A stretch of DNA of 64,000 bases from Phocaeicola barnesiae DSM 18169 = JCM 13652 (GTDB lineage: Bacteria > Bacteroidota > Bacteroidia > Bacteroidales > Bacteroidaceae): the NCBI RefSeq assembly GCF_000374585.1, contig NZ_KB894653.1, positions 1 to 64,000 on the forward strand. Direction: 5' to 3'. The translations under genes were made by a program, and so were the position numbers. The notes beneath the pieces are model-generated. The model saw only the letters and a list, made by a program, of their open reading frames with translations, ran no database searches and was not told the DNA's origin. How positions within the stretch are numbered: the stretch's first letter is position 1; each line of letters begins with the position of its first letter. This document shows positions 36,738-45,490 of this stretch, piece by piece.

Positions 36738-36756
36738 CAAAGATAATGCAAAGTTA
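36738..36756 (-). promoter_or_regulatory. Tandem -7 boxes of LOG-DUF4271-hemD unit
   Basis: Two minus-strand boxes, TATCTTTG (36738-36745) and TAACTTTG (36749-36756), lie 32-50 bases before the start codon. Confidence 0.5.
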
Positions 36757-36805
36757 CGGATTAAAAAACGGAAGTTTCATCAACCTGCGTACACCGGAAA
36801 AAAGA

Positions 36806-36841
36806 AGCGTGCCACCCGTCACGTTCGATGGGTGGCACGCT
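36806..36841 (-). terminator. metK terminator
   Basis: A 12-bp perfect stem (AGCGTGCCACCC/GGGTGGCACGCT) is followed on the minus strand by a T-rich run, 20 bases after the metK stop. Confidence 0.88.
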
Positions 36842-36861
36842 GATATTTTTAATACGGGCAA

Positions 36862-38154
36862 TTAGAGTCCGAAGGCTTCTTTCACTTTGTCTACATAGTC
36901 CAGTTTCTCCCAAGTGAAGAGTTCCACTTCGACAGTCTTGTTGCCTTCATACAGCGATTCGAAGTGTTTCTTTACTACTTGAGGTTCACGTCCCATGTGT
37001 CCGTAAGCGGCTGTTTCACTGTAAATCGGGTTACGCAGTTTCAAACGTTCCTCGATGGCGCGTGGACGCATGTCGAAGATTTCGTCCACTTTCTTGGCGA
37101 TTTCACCGTCGCTCATAGCTACGTTGCTGCGTCCATACGTATTGACGTAGATATTGATAGGACGTGCTACACCGATGGCGTAAGAAACCTGTACCAGTAC
37201 TTCGTCGGCTACGCCGGCAGCCACCAGGTTCTTGGCGATGTGACGGGCAGCGTATGCGGCGCTACGGTCTACTTTGCTTGGGTCTTTGCCTGAGAAAGCA
37301 CCTCCACCGTGTGCACCGGCACCTCCGTAGGTATCAACGATGATTTTACGTCCGGTCAGACCTGTATCTCCGTGCGGACCGCCGATGACGAATTTACCGG
37401 TCGGATTGACGAAATACTTGATCTGGTCGTTGAACAGTTTCAGGACTTCCGGGTTATGGATACCGGCTACTACACGCGGCATCAGGATTTCGATGACATC
37501 CTTGCGGATTTGTGCCAGCATGGCTTCATCGGCTTTGTCCTGAGCTTCTTTCGTATCGTTTTCCGGCTGGATGAATTCATCGTGCTGGGTAGATACTACG
37601 ATTGTATCGATACGTACCGGACGGCGGTTGTCATCGTATTCGATGGTAACCTGACTCTTGGAATCCGGACGCAGGTAAGTCATTACCTTGCCTTCGCGAC
37701 GGATGTCTGCCAGTACCATCAGCAGCTTGTGTGCCAGGTCGAGTGACAGCGGCATGTAGTTTTCGGTTTCGTTGGTAGCGTAACCGAACATCATTCCCTG
37801 GTCGCCTGCACCCTGGTTCATCGGGTCTTCGCGTTCTACACCGCGGTTGATGTCAGGGCTCTGTTCGTGGATGGCCGAGAATACGCCGCAGGAATTACCT
37901 TCGAACATGTATTCGCTTTTGGTATAGCCGATTTTATTGATAACCTCACGTGCTACACGTTGCAGGTCAATGTACGCTTTGGTTTTCACTTCTCCTGCCA
38001 GTACTACCTGTCCGGTAGTTACCAATGTTTCGCAAGCTACTTTCGAACTGGGGTCGTAAGCCAACAGTTTGTCAAGCACAGCGTCGGAAATCTGATCCGC
38101 CACTTTGTCGGGGTGTCCTTCTGACACCGATTCGGATGTGAATAAGTATCCCAT
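36862..38154 (-). CDS. metK: S-adenosylmethionine synthetase
   Basis: MetK makes SAM from methionine and ATP. The 430-residue protein has the ATP site [20 protein letters not shown] at the N-terminus, [12 protein letters not shown] (signature 1), and [22 protein letters not shown] (signature 2, P-loop-like). It is longer than E. coli MetK (384) because of Bacteroidota-type insertions, notably a segment after KSQVTIEY. The leader contains a SAM-II riboswitch, so the gene is expected to be shut down when SAM is abundant. Confidence 0.97.
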   Translation of the reverse strand: MGYLFTSESVSEGHPDKVADQISDAVLDKLLAYDPSSKVACETLVTTGQVVLAGEVKTKAYIDLQRVAREVINKIGYTKSEYMFEGNSCGVFSAIHEQSPDINRGVEREDPMNQGAGDQGMMFGYATNETENYMPLSLDLAHKLLMVLADIRREGKVMTYLRPDSKSQVTIEYDDNRRPVRIDTIVVSTQHDEFIQPENDTKEAQDKADEAMLAQIRKDVIEILMPRVVAGIHNPEVLKLFNDQIKYFVNPTGKFVIGGPHGDTGLTGRKIIVDTYGGAGAHGGGAFSGKDPSKVDRSAAYAARHIAKNLVAAGVADEVLVQVSYAIGVARPINIYVNTYGRSNVAMSDGEIAKKVDEIFDMRPRAIEERLKLRNPIYSETAAYGHMGREPQVVKKHFESLYEGNKTVEVELFTWEKLDYVDKVKEAFGL

Positions 38155-38234
38155 AATCTTTTTAAATTAAAATAAATTGGTTGTTGTATCCGTGTACGGA
38201 CAAGAGTAGGAGGGTGTTCTCAAGGAATCAATCT

Positions 38235-38285
38235 GTGTTTTAGCATTTTTTTCCGTGGTTGCAAGCTACTCAAATCTTTCCACTT
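38235..38285 (-). promoter_or_regulatory. SAM-II riboswitch upstream of metK
   Basis: Starting about 10 bases after the predicted metK transcription start, the leader reads GTGG (38283-38280), then GATTTGAGTAGCTTGCAA, CCAC (38258-38255), an A-rich linker, and TGCTAAAAC. The GTGG/CCAC helix, the TTGCAA that precedes its 3' arm, and the late GCTAAA that pairs back (TAGC/GCTA) to form the pseudoknot are the SAM-II class hallmarks. The class is known from Bacteroidota and alphaproteobacteria. It lies 81 bases before the metK ATG. The call rests on by-eye motif and pairing comparison. Confidence 0.78.
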
Positions 38286-38298
38286 ATTTTTTCGGCTG

Positions 38299-38306
38299 CA
38301 AAGATA
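38299..38306 (-). promoter_or_regulatory. metK -7 box
   Basis: TATCTTTG on the minus strand, placing transcription start about 10 bases before the SAM-II aptamer. Confidence 0.65.
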
Positions 38307-38325
38307 AGCATAAAGATTGGAATAA

Positions 38326-38556
38326 TTACAGATTCGCTCATATTTTAACAAAGCTTTCCATCCTTTCGGCTCCTTTAAGTTCGATGAGGACCGCGATGTG
38401 CAGGTGAAATTTGTCAAAGGAGAGGTGACGGCGGAGCAACCTGTTACAGCCCGTTATATTAAGGTGGAAGTAAAAGGTATCGGTCTTTGTCCTACCTGGC
38501 ATTACGGCGTGGGCTATCCGGCCTGGTTCTTTATGGACGAAGTGAATGTATATTGA
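38326..38556 (+). pseudogene. C-terminal remnant of a GH20 beta-hexosaminidase
   Basis: An open frame ends at the TGA 38554-38556 and has no start codon of its own. From about 38350 it encodes AFHPFGSFKF and later TARYIKVEVKGIGLCPTW, HYGVGYPAWFFMDEVNVY. This is the C-terminal galactose-binding-like tail of Bacteroidota GH20 hexosaminidases, as I know the family. A stop lies in frame at 38323 and the catalytic domain is absent. Its intact terminator follows. The 5' side runs into the metK promoter, so a deletion or rearrangement fused the two. Confidence 0.7.
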
Positions 38557-38587
38557 TTAGAAGTTAGGCTATAGGAATTCATAAAAG

Positions 38588-38633
38588 AAAAGGGGCATAT
38601 TCTTCTCGTACCTGGGAAGGATATGACCCTTTT
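38588..38633 (+). terminator. Terminator of the GH20 remnant
   Basis: The arms AAAAGGGGCATATtCTTC and GAAGGATATGACCCTTTT form a long imperfect stem. Confidence 0.7.
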
Positions 38634-38679
38634 CCTATATCCTATAATTAATTAAGCGGATATATTCGGCTGATTCAGG

Positions 38680-40461
38680 TTACTCGTCTATTTCTACCCG
38701 GTTTACCCGTTCCAGCAAGAAGCGGTTGTGGTTCCAGTGGAACGGCGGATAATCTGTATTGGTCCGGATGATGTTTTGTTTGAACACCAGTCCGTCTACC
38801 GATTTGGCATAAAGAATCGGTGCATCGAAGGTGTCGAATTCATTGTCTACAATCTGTATCGCTCCCGGTTTTCCTCCGTGGAAATACGTTGTCTGTCCGT
38901 CAAGGTCAGGAATTTCCGGATAAATGGAGATGACCGCATTGGTAAACTGGAACAGGTTGGTCAAGGCATTGACGAATTTGTTCTTGCGGATGAGTACATC
39001 ACGGCAGGCACCGGTTTCGAACCAGCCGTTGCAGTCACCGCAGAGCAGGATGGCGGTTCCTGAGGTATGGTCGAACAGGTTTTCTTCTACTACTGTACGT
39101 TTCGGAGTACTGAAGAGCGAGCCTCGTGCACGGTTGTGGCGGACGGTGTTGTGGGCAAAATAGACTTCGGGCGTCCAGGTCAGGTTCTCTATCCCGTAAG
39201 AGGCTTCGGGAGTCATGGAAGGCGAGAGCTCTTCCTTGAATGTAATGACGAATTCCCTGGCCCCTGTTATCTGTGGCTTGTCGTGCGGGTGTATTTCGGC
39301 AATGGTATAGACTTCTTTTTCCATATCCATGGTTTTGGTCCGGATGAATTTCACACTGTCGCCGGCAAAGCCCCAATCGAATCCCCAGGCCTGGTCGTGC
39401 ATGTAGCGTCCGCGTACGGTATGGTTGTCTATCCGTTCCAGAATCTTCAGGTAGGTACCGTGCACGTTGATGGCATCGTCCATCATGTTTTCATACAGAC
39501 CGTTGACGGACGTGATTTTTCCCTTGCACTGTGAGAAGTGGGTTGCGTCGGCCTGGGTGGTGAAATAACGCGGGTCATCCTTTCCTTTCAGGCAAACATT
39601 GAAACCGTCCAGCGTGATGTCTTCACAGAGCTGTGCCAGCAGTCCCATTCCTTCGGCATAATGTACGGTTACGTTTTTCAGGGTAGTCTGTGTGTTATGA
39701 GATAAAAAGATACCGGGAGTAGGGCGTTCCCAGGTGCGCAGGGCCATGACAGTGCCCGGAGCGAGGCGTTTGTCTTTCCAGCGGGGAGCCCGGAGAAGTC
39801 CCGGCTCGATTTCGGTGACGCCTTTGGTCGGTACACCGATGTCGCTGGTGTTGTAGCATACCCGTCTGGTTTCTTTCTCGAAGGCGATACCTGCGCTTTG
39901 GCGGAGTGCCCAACCTTCACCGTAGGTCTCGAACAGCGAATCTTGGGTAATGCGGTAGTTCACCCACGGAGCTACCCGGAAAGTAATCCCTTGTTCCGGG
40001 TCGTTGCTGACAATCTCTGCTTGGGCTATTTGTGGGTTGGCATGGTCGATGCTGAAATCTTTTAAGGTGCAGTTGCTGCTGTGCGTCAGAGCCAGTGGCA
40101 GCATGCGACCGTGGAAAATGAACTGGGCACCGTTTCCTTCGAGTGTCAGAGAATGAAACTCATCGAGTGCCAGTCCGATGGATTTGGAGGCTACCTGGTC
40201 ATGGTTGGAAACATAGTATTCGCGGATGGCCGCCCCTTTGGGATGAAAATGATAGGTACCCGGCTGGAAACGAAGTACGATGCTATCGTTCCCGGAGTTT
40301 TGTTCCCGGATTTTCTGGAGGGCTTTTTCCATTTTTCCGGAAAGGTTTGTCTTTTTGCCGGGGATGATTCCGAAGTCGGACATTTCATACACGTGGGTCT
40401 GGCTCCAGGCGAACAGGCAGCCGAACAGCCATAAGAATGGCAGAAGGATGTTGCGTTTCAT
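38680..40461 (-). CDS. GH110 family alpha-1,3-galactosidase
   Basis: This 593-residue exported protein (signal peptide 1 to about 20) has the right-handed parallel beta-helix organisation and sequence pattern of GH110, the family that removes terminal alpha-1,3-galactose from blood group B or linear Gal-alpha-Gal structures. It opens with YEMSDFGIIPGKKTN and contains MMDDAINVHGTYLKI, where the DD pair lies in the presumed active region, and a C-terminal run of helix coils. The length fits the Bacteroides GlaA/GlaB enzymes. It is monocistronic and near the GH20 remnant, consistent with mucin glycan use. Subfamily (B-antigen only or also linear) is undecided. Confidence 0.8.
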   Translation of the reverse strand: MKRNILLPFLWLFGCLFAWSQTHVYEMSDFGIIPGKKTNLSGKMEKALQKIREQNSGNDSIVLRFQPGTYHFHPKGAAIREYYVSNHDQVASKSIGLALDEFHSLTLEGNGAQFIFHGRMLPLALTHSSNCTLKDFSIDHANPQIAQAEIVSNDPEQGITFRVAPWVNYRITQDSLFETYGEGWALRQSAGIAFEKETRRVCYNTSDIGVPTKGVTEIEPGLLRAPRWKDKRLAPGTVMALRTWERPTPGIFLSHNTQTTLKNVTVHYAEGMGLLAQLCEDITLDGFNVCLKGKDDPRYFTTQADATHFSQCKGKITSVNGLYENMMDDAINVHGTYLKILERIDNHTVRGRYMHDQAWGFDWGFAGDSVKFIRTKTMDMEKEVYTIAEIHPHDKPQITGAREFVITFKEELSPSMTPEASYGIENLTWTPEVYFAHNTVRHNRARGSLFSTPKRTVVEENLFDHTSGTAILLCGDCNGWFETGACRDVLIRKNKFVNALTNLFQFTNAVISIYPEIPDLDGQTTYFHGGKPGAIQIVDNEFDTFDAPILYAKSVDGLVFKQNIIRTNTDYPPFHWNHNRFLLERVNRVEIDE

Positions 40462-40603
40462 AGATAATGTTTTTCAGTTTCGGGCCGAAGATACGAATTT
40501 TTGAAGATACCCCTATCATTGTATTCAGGAAAAAAGGGGATACATGCGGCTTCCTGTTTGATTGTCGGATATGGGAAAATTTTATCATGCGATACAATAA
40601 GAA

Positions 40604-40645
40604 AAGAGGTTGTAGAGAACCACACATCCTCTGCAACCTCTTTTT
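40604..40645 (-). terminator. Terminator of yitT-like gene
   Basis: The arms AAGAGGTTG and CAACCTCTT lie 20 bases after the stop, with T-rich flanks on both strands. Confidence 0.75.
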
Positions 40646-40663
40646 CGATAAACAGTAAGCTTG

Positions 40664-41560
40664 TTATTTCACTTTCAGTTTATCAAAGCCTTCGCCATAT
40701 ACACCGACTACGTTGCTCTGTGAGATGAACGCATCCGGGTCAATATCCTTCACCAGACGGAAAATGTCCAATGATTCACTCTTCTTAGCCAATACCACAA
40801 CGACTTTGATGTCCTTCTTGCTGTACCAGCCCTGACCGTCGAGCAAGGTAACTCCCCGGTTTACCCGGGTAGAGATTCCTTCGGCTATTTCATTGTGATG
40901 TTTCGAGAAAATCAGGAACTGTACCGACTGTCGGGTACTGTTGATGACATAATCTATCACGATACTCATGATAAAGAGTACACAGAAGCCGAACAACACG
41001 CGCCGCCAGTCGTGGAAAATGAAATAACAGGAAGAAATGATGACAATATCGCAATACATCATCATCCGTCCCAGCGTCACATCCTTGTATTTGTTTATAA
41101 TCCAGGCAATGATATCCGTTCCACCAGTACTTCCGTTATTGCAGAAGACAATGCCAATACCGAACCCTAACAGACCAGCTCCGATTACACAAGCCATAAA
41201 GTCCTGTCCCGGTCCTAAAAGCTGAGGCAGATTACCGTCTTCATCTTTCAATATCGTCTGGAACAACCAAAGCAGAAAAGTCAACATGAAAATAGCATAA
41301 ACAGTCTTCACACTGAACTTAGGTCCCAGTATCTTCAAAGCAAACCCCATGAAGATGGCATTGATAATGAAATAGGACACCTGGATTTCTATCCCGGTAA
41401 CGTAATAAATGATAGCAGCGATACCCGTCACACCTCCCGTCGTAATCTGATAAGGGAGCATAAAAGCCGCCCATCCGATGGAATAACAGATCAGACCGAA
41501 AGTGATGGCCAGGTAGTCTCTCGACTCCCGGCCTAATTTTCTTTTCATCAATAATTCCAT
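40664..41560 (-). CDS. YitT family membrane protein
   Basis: The 298-residue protein has the YitT/DUF2179 layout: about five membrane helices in residues 15-190 (SIGWAAFMLPYQITTGGVTGIAAIIYYVTG, GFGIGIVFCNNGSTGGTDIIAWIINKY), then a cytoplasmic DUF2179 domain (KDIKVVVVLAKKSESLDIFRLVKDIDPDAFIS). The role is unsettled; a link to transport is suspected. It starts 11 bases after the leuS stop, so it is co-transcribed with leuS. In related genomes I recall rdgB following this gene; here rdgB lies 20 kb away on the other strand. Confidence 0.88.
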   Translation of the reverse strand: MELLMKRKLGRESRDYLAITFGLICYSIGWAAFMLPYQITTGGVTGIAAIIYYVTGIEIQVSYFIINAIFMGFALKILGPKFSVKTVYAIFMLTFLLWLFQTILKDEDGNLPQLLGPGQDFMACVIGAGLLGFGIGIVFCNNGSTGGTDIIAWIINKYKDVTLGRMMMYCDIVIISSCYFIFHDWRRVLFGFCVLFIMSIVIDYVINSTRQSVQFLIFSKHHNEIAEGISTRVNRGVTLLDGQGWYSKKDIKVVVVLAKKSESLDIFRLVKDIDPDAFISQSNVVGVYGEGFDKLKVK

Positions 41561-41570
41561 CTTGTCCGGT

Positions 41571-44405
41571 TTAAAGAACGATGTTCACGATCTTCTTCGG
41601 AACGATGATTACCTTCTTCGGAGTCTTTCCGTCAATCCATTTCTGAGACTGCTCTTCGCTCATGACGGCTGCCTGAATCGTATCGTTATCGGCATCTGCC
41701 GGGAATTCCATGGTGAAACGTGCCTTTCCGTTGAACGAGATGGTATATTTCACGGTATCTTCCTTCAGGTAGTCTTCGTTATAGGCCGGCCACAGGGCAT
41801 CGCATACAGTGGTGGTATGTCCGAGGGCTTCCCACAACTCTTCGGCCAAGTGTGGAGCAAACGGTGCAAGCAATACCACCAGATCGCTCAATACAGCCTT
41901 ATTGCGGCATTTCAGGGCAGTCAGTTCGTTTACACAAATCATGAAAGCACTGATAGAAGTATTGTAAGAGAAGACTTCAATGTCACCGCTTACCTTCTTG
42001 ATAAGCTTATGGATGGATTTCAATTCTTCTTTGGTCGGTTCTGCTTCCTGTGGCAGGAATTCTCCGGTACGGCCGTAGAACAGGTTCCACAGTTTCTTCA
42101 GGAAACGGTGAACACCGTCGATACCGTTGGTATCCCAAGGCTTGGACTGTTCAACCGGTCCTAGGAACATTTCGTACATACGCAGGGTATCGGCACCGTA
42201 TTTCTCTACAATCATATCCGGGTTGACTACGTTGTACATAGACTTACTCATCTTTTCAACAGCCCATCCACAGATGTATTTGCCGTCTTCCAGGATGAAC
42301 TCAGCGTCGTTGTATTCCGGACGCCAGTTCTTGAAGGCTTCTATATCCAATACATCGTTCGATACGATATTGACATCCACATGCAGCGGAGTCACGTCGT
42401 ACTGGTCTTTCAAGCCCAGAGAAACGAAGGTATTGGTATCCTTGATACGGTATACAAAGTTACTGCGACCCTGAATCATACCCTGGTTCACCAGTTTCTG
42501 GAACGGTTCTTCCTTGATGCTTACTCCTAGGTCGAACAGGAACTTGTTCCAGAAACGGGAATAAATCAAGTGACCGGTAGCATGTTCGGTACCACCTACG
42601 TAAAGGTCAACGTTCTGCCAATAATGGTCAGCCTTTTCAGAAACCAGCGCCTTGTCGTTATGCGGATCCATGTAACGCAGGTAATAAGCCGAAGAACCGG
42701 CAAATCCCGGCATGGTATTCAGTTCGAGCGGGAATACTGTTACGTTATCAATCTTGGCATTTTCTACCACTTCGCCTTTTTCTACATCCCAGGCCCATTT
42801 GGTAGCGTGTCCCAATGGAGGTTCGCCGGTTTCTGTCGGCAGGAACTTGGCTACTTCCGGGAGCTGCAGAGGCAACTTGCTTTCGTCAATCATGTAAGGC
42901 ATGCCGTCCTTGTAATAAACCGGGAACGGTTCGCCCCAGTAACGCTGGCGGGAGAAGATGGCATCACGCAGACGGTAGTTCACTTTCACACGTCCCAGGT
43001 GGTGTTCCTTCACGTATTTCTTGGTAGCAGCAATGGCTTCCTTGATGGTCAGTCCGTTCAGGTTCAGGTCGCAATACGGAGTGACACCTGCTTTCGGTGA
43101 ATTGCAGACAATGCCTTCCTTGGCATCGAAACTTTCTTCGCTGACATCGCAACCTTCTACTAACGGAATAATCGGCAGATTGAAATGTTTGGCAAACGCA
43201 TAGTCACGGCTATCGTGAGCAGGAACCGCCATGATGGCACCGGTTCCATATCCGGCCAATACATAATCACTGATCCATACCGGAACAGCATCACCCGTAA
43301 ACGGATTGATGGCATACGAACCGCTGAACACACCGGTTACCCGACGGTCGGAAATACGTTCGCGCTCGGTACGTTTCTTTGTACGGTCCAGATAAGCTTC
43401 AACTTCCGCTTTCTGGGCTTCGGTGGTCAGCTGTGGAACCAGTTCGCTTTCCGGAGCCAGCACCATGAAAGTCACACCGAACATGGTATCGGCACGGGTC
43501 GTAAAGATGGTAAATTCCAAATCGCTGTCCTTCACCTTGAAACGAACTTCAGTACCTTCTGAACGACCAATCCAGTTACGCTGGGTTTCTTTCAACGAGT
43601 CGGTCCAGTCGATGACATCCAGTCCGTCCAACAGACGTTTGGCATACGCAGACACACGCAGACACCACTGACGCATCTTCTGCTGTACCACCGGATAACC
43701 GCCACGCTCAGAAACTCCGTCCACTACTTCATCGTTGGCCAATACCGTTCCCAGTTGCGGACACCAGTTCACCATGGTTTCGCCCAGATAGGCAATACGG
43801 TAATTCATCAGCGTTGCCTGTTTTTCCTTTTCGCTCTTGGCATTCCACTCATCGGCGGTAAATGTCAGTTCTTCGCTGCAAGCTACATCCAATCCTTCTG
43901 TACCGTTGGTTTCGAACGCCTTTACCAGTTCTTCGATAGGACGGGCCTTCTGTTCCTGGTTGCAGTAATAGCTGCCGAACATCTTCTGGAACGCCCACTG
44001 TGTCCAGTGGTAATAACCCGGTTCGCAAGTACGGACTTCACGGTCCCAGTCGAAGCTGAAACCGATCTTATCCAACTGCTGACGGTAGCGGTTGATGTTG
44101 TTGACGGTAGTGATGGCCGGGTGCTGTCCGGTTTGGATCGCATATTGTTCGGCCGGCAATCCGTAGGCGTCATATCCCATCGGATTCAGTACATTGAATC
44201 CCTGCAGACGCTTGTAACGGGCATAGATATCGCTGGCAATGTATCCAAGCGGATGACCTACATGAAGTCCGGCTCCCGACGGATAAGGGAACATGTTCAA
44301 TACATAGAACTTTTTCTTCGATTCGTCTTCAACAACTTTATAGGTCTTGTTGTCGACCCATTTCTGCTGCCATTTTTTCTCAATCTCTCTGAAATTATAT
44401 TCCAT
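41571..44405 (-). CDS. leuS: Leucine--tRNA ligase
   Basis: LeuS charges tRNA-Leu. The 944-residue class Ia synthetase has HVGH (HIGH) at residues 48-51, an editing (CP1) domain in the middle third with the [20 protein letters not shown] threonine-rich region, KMSKS within [15 protein letters not shown], and an anticodon-binding domain ([17 protein letters not shown]). Length is somewhat above the usual 860, owing to insertions typical of Bacteroidota. It is followed immediately by the yitT-like gene. Confidence 0.97.
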   Translation of the reverse strand: MEYNFREIEKKWQQKWVDNKTYKVVEDESKKKFYVLNMFPYPSGAGLHVGHPLGYIASDIYARYKRLQGFNVLNPMGYDAYGLPAEQYAIQTGQHPAITTVNNINRYRQQLDKIGFSFDWDREVRTCEPGYYHWTQWAFQKMFGSYYCNQEQKARPIEELVKAFETNGTEGLDVACSEELTFTADEWNAKSEKEKQATLMNYRIAYLGETMVNWCPQLGTVLANDEVVDGVSERGGYPVVQQKMRQWCLRVSAYAKRLLDGLDVIDWTDSLKETQRNWIGRSEGTEVRFKVKDSDLEFTIFTTRADTMFGVTFMVLAPESELVPQLTTEAQKAEVEAYLDRTKKRTERERISDRRVTGVFSGSYAINPFTGDAVPVWISDYVLAGYGTGAIMAVPAHDSRDYAFAKHFNLPIIPLVEGCDVSEESFDAKEGIVCNSPKAGVTPYCDLNLNGLTIKEAIAATKKYVKEHHLGRVKVNYRLRDAIFSRQRYWGEPFPVYYKDGMPYMIDESKLPLQLPEVAKFLPTETGEPPLGHATKWAWDVEKGEVVENAKIDNVTVFPLELNTMPGFAGSSAYYLRYMDPHNDKALVSEKADHYWQNVDLYVGGTEHATGHLIYSRFWNKFLFDLGVSIKEEPFQKLVNQGMIQGRSNFVYRIKDTNTFVSLGLKDQYDVTPLHVDVNIVSNDVLDIEAFKNWRPEYNDAEFILEDGKYICGWAVEKMSKSMYNVVNPDMIVEKYGADTLRMYEMFLGPVEQSKPWDTNGIDGVHRFLKKLWNLFYGRTGEFLPQEAEPTKEELKSIHKLIKKVSGDIEVFSYNTSISAFMICVNELTALKCRNKAVLSDLVVLLAPFAPHLAEELWEALGHTTTVCDALWPAYNEDYLKEDTVKYTISFNGKARFTMEFPADADNDTIQAAVMSEEQSQKWIDGKTPKKVIIVPKKIVNIVL

Positions 44406-44458
44406 AGTGAGGATAAATTATATTGTTTGATTTCTTCTGTACTTTTTCAAAAGATGTG

Positions 44459-44466
44459 CAAAGATA
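44459..44466 (-). promoter_or_regulatory. leuS -7 box
   Basis: TATCTTTG on the minus strand, 54 bases before the leuS ATG. Confidence 0.6.
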
Positions 44467-44562
44467 AGTAAAGTTAATAGCTTACTCCCTATTTATAAGG
44501 TGAAAAATGTAGAATCGGTAACAGACAAGTCCTCAATGCTCTGTCATCGGAGCCAAGAAACG

Positions 44563-44632
44563 AAAAAAATAAGGGAGCTGTACGCGATTTCACATCGCCT
44601 GCAGCTCCTTCAACTAAACTAAACTTAAAAGA
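44563..44632 (-). ncRNA. Candidate short hairpin-terminated RNA or mRNA 3' end
   Basis: The minus strand carries TTTAAGTTTAGTTTAGTTGAAGGAG leading into a terminator (GGAGCTG...CGAT/ATCG...CAGCTCC, 44574-44608) and a T-rich run (44563-44572). The order (TTTAAG, about 14 bases, GTTG, GGAG stem, T run) resembles the RNA at 1355-1418. It could be an independent small RNA, or the 3' end of the transcript from the secreted-protein gene at 44883. Confidence 0.45.
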
Positions 44633-44635
44633 CAA

Positions 44636-44882
44636 ATAATAATCTCTCTTTTTTGAAAACAGTCTACTCTCTAAAAAAACTAATTCCTTAAAAATGTATA
44701 TTGGTATCAAACCATCTATAACCCTAATATGCTATCTAAATTCCTTTTGAAGAAGAGGGGGATAAAACAACTTAAATGTGAAAAACAAAGACATTCCCCC
44801 TCCTTCAAAAGAATTGAAAGAACTTCTCTTGCCGGAGACTGACAGGCAGAAACCGGAAAAGAGACTAAGTCAATATGACAAA
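44636..44882. other. Non-coding interval
   Basis: About 250 AT-rich bases lie between the secreted-protein stop and the hairpin RNA. I see no gene; an overlapping plus-strand frame (44778-45116) lacks coding character. Confidence 0.4.
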
Positions 44883-45323
44883 TCAAATTATAATCTTTCT
44901 CTGTTCAAAAACGATGGATCGTCCGCTGACAGACACACAATGATAAGAAGAACAGGCCGATTTCCCGCTCGTTTCGGACGACATGAAAGTTTTATAACCA
45001 GAGAAACAGTTATTATCCATGGGATGGAAAGGAACAGGTTTGCTTTGTCCGTTCCAACATACCGACAGGTTCCGCATCAGAAAATCCTGTGGACGCAACG
45101 ATTCAAACGTCCATGAACGGCACAGCTGCTGATTCAACCGAACGCCTTCCGGATGCTGCTTCAGCACTTGTGAAGAGGATTCCTGACATACATCATTGGA
45201 TGAACTGTCAGTTAAGCGAGTATACGAAACCTCTGTTTCTGGAAAAGCTCCAAAAACCTGTATTCCATTCCAGCCAAAAAGCCCGAATAAAATGACAACG
45301 AGTATTTTCGTAAACTGATTCAT
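44883..45323 (-). CDS. Hypothetical secreted Cys-containing protein
   Basis: The 146-residue frame starts at ATG 45323 with a clear signal peptide (NQFTKILVVILFGLFGWNGIQ, cleavage near VFGA). The mature 120 residues contain seven cysteines, a RSWTFESLRPQDFLMRNLSV segment and many Ser residues, but no domain I recognise. The protein ends in a basic hydrophobic RKIII. It is isolated, between the second tricorn-like gene and leuS, with an AT-rich 3' region. The signal peptide argues for a real gene; function is unknown. Confidence 0.55.
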   Translation of the reverse strand: MNQFTKILVVILFGLFGWNGIQVFGAFPETEVSYTRLTDSSSNDVCQESSSQVLKQHPEGVRLNQQLCRSWTFESLRPQDFLMRNLSVCWNGQSKPVPFHPMDNNCFSGYKTFMSSETSGKSACSSYHCVSVSGRSIVFEQRKIII

Positions 45324-45405
45324 AGTAACTTGCTTTTGAAAACAAAACAACCTTAATTTTCATTTTGTTCAGTCTTCAAAGTCATAAAAACATTTTTTAA
45401 CGAAA

Positions 45406-45445
45406 GAAGTGGTTCCCGAGAACGATATTCCACGGAAACCACTTC
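45406..45445 (-). terminator. Terminator of second tricorn-like gene
   Basis: The arms GAAGTGGTTCCCG and CGGAAACCACTTC (with one mismatch) lie about 45 bases after the stop on the minus strand. Confidence 0.7.
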
Positions 45446-45490
45446 TTCAAAAGCAGTTAGCTATTTTCGGCTTTCAAGACCTCTTTCTTT

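Noticed and set aside
44778-45116. A 112-codon plus-strand frame opposite the secreted protein
   Set aside because: It lacks a ribosome-binding site and recognisable features, while the opposite strand encodes a clear signal peptide.
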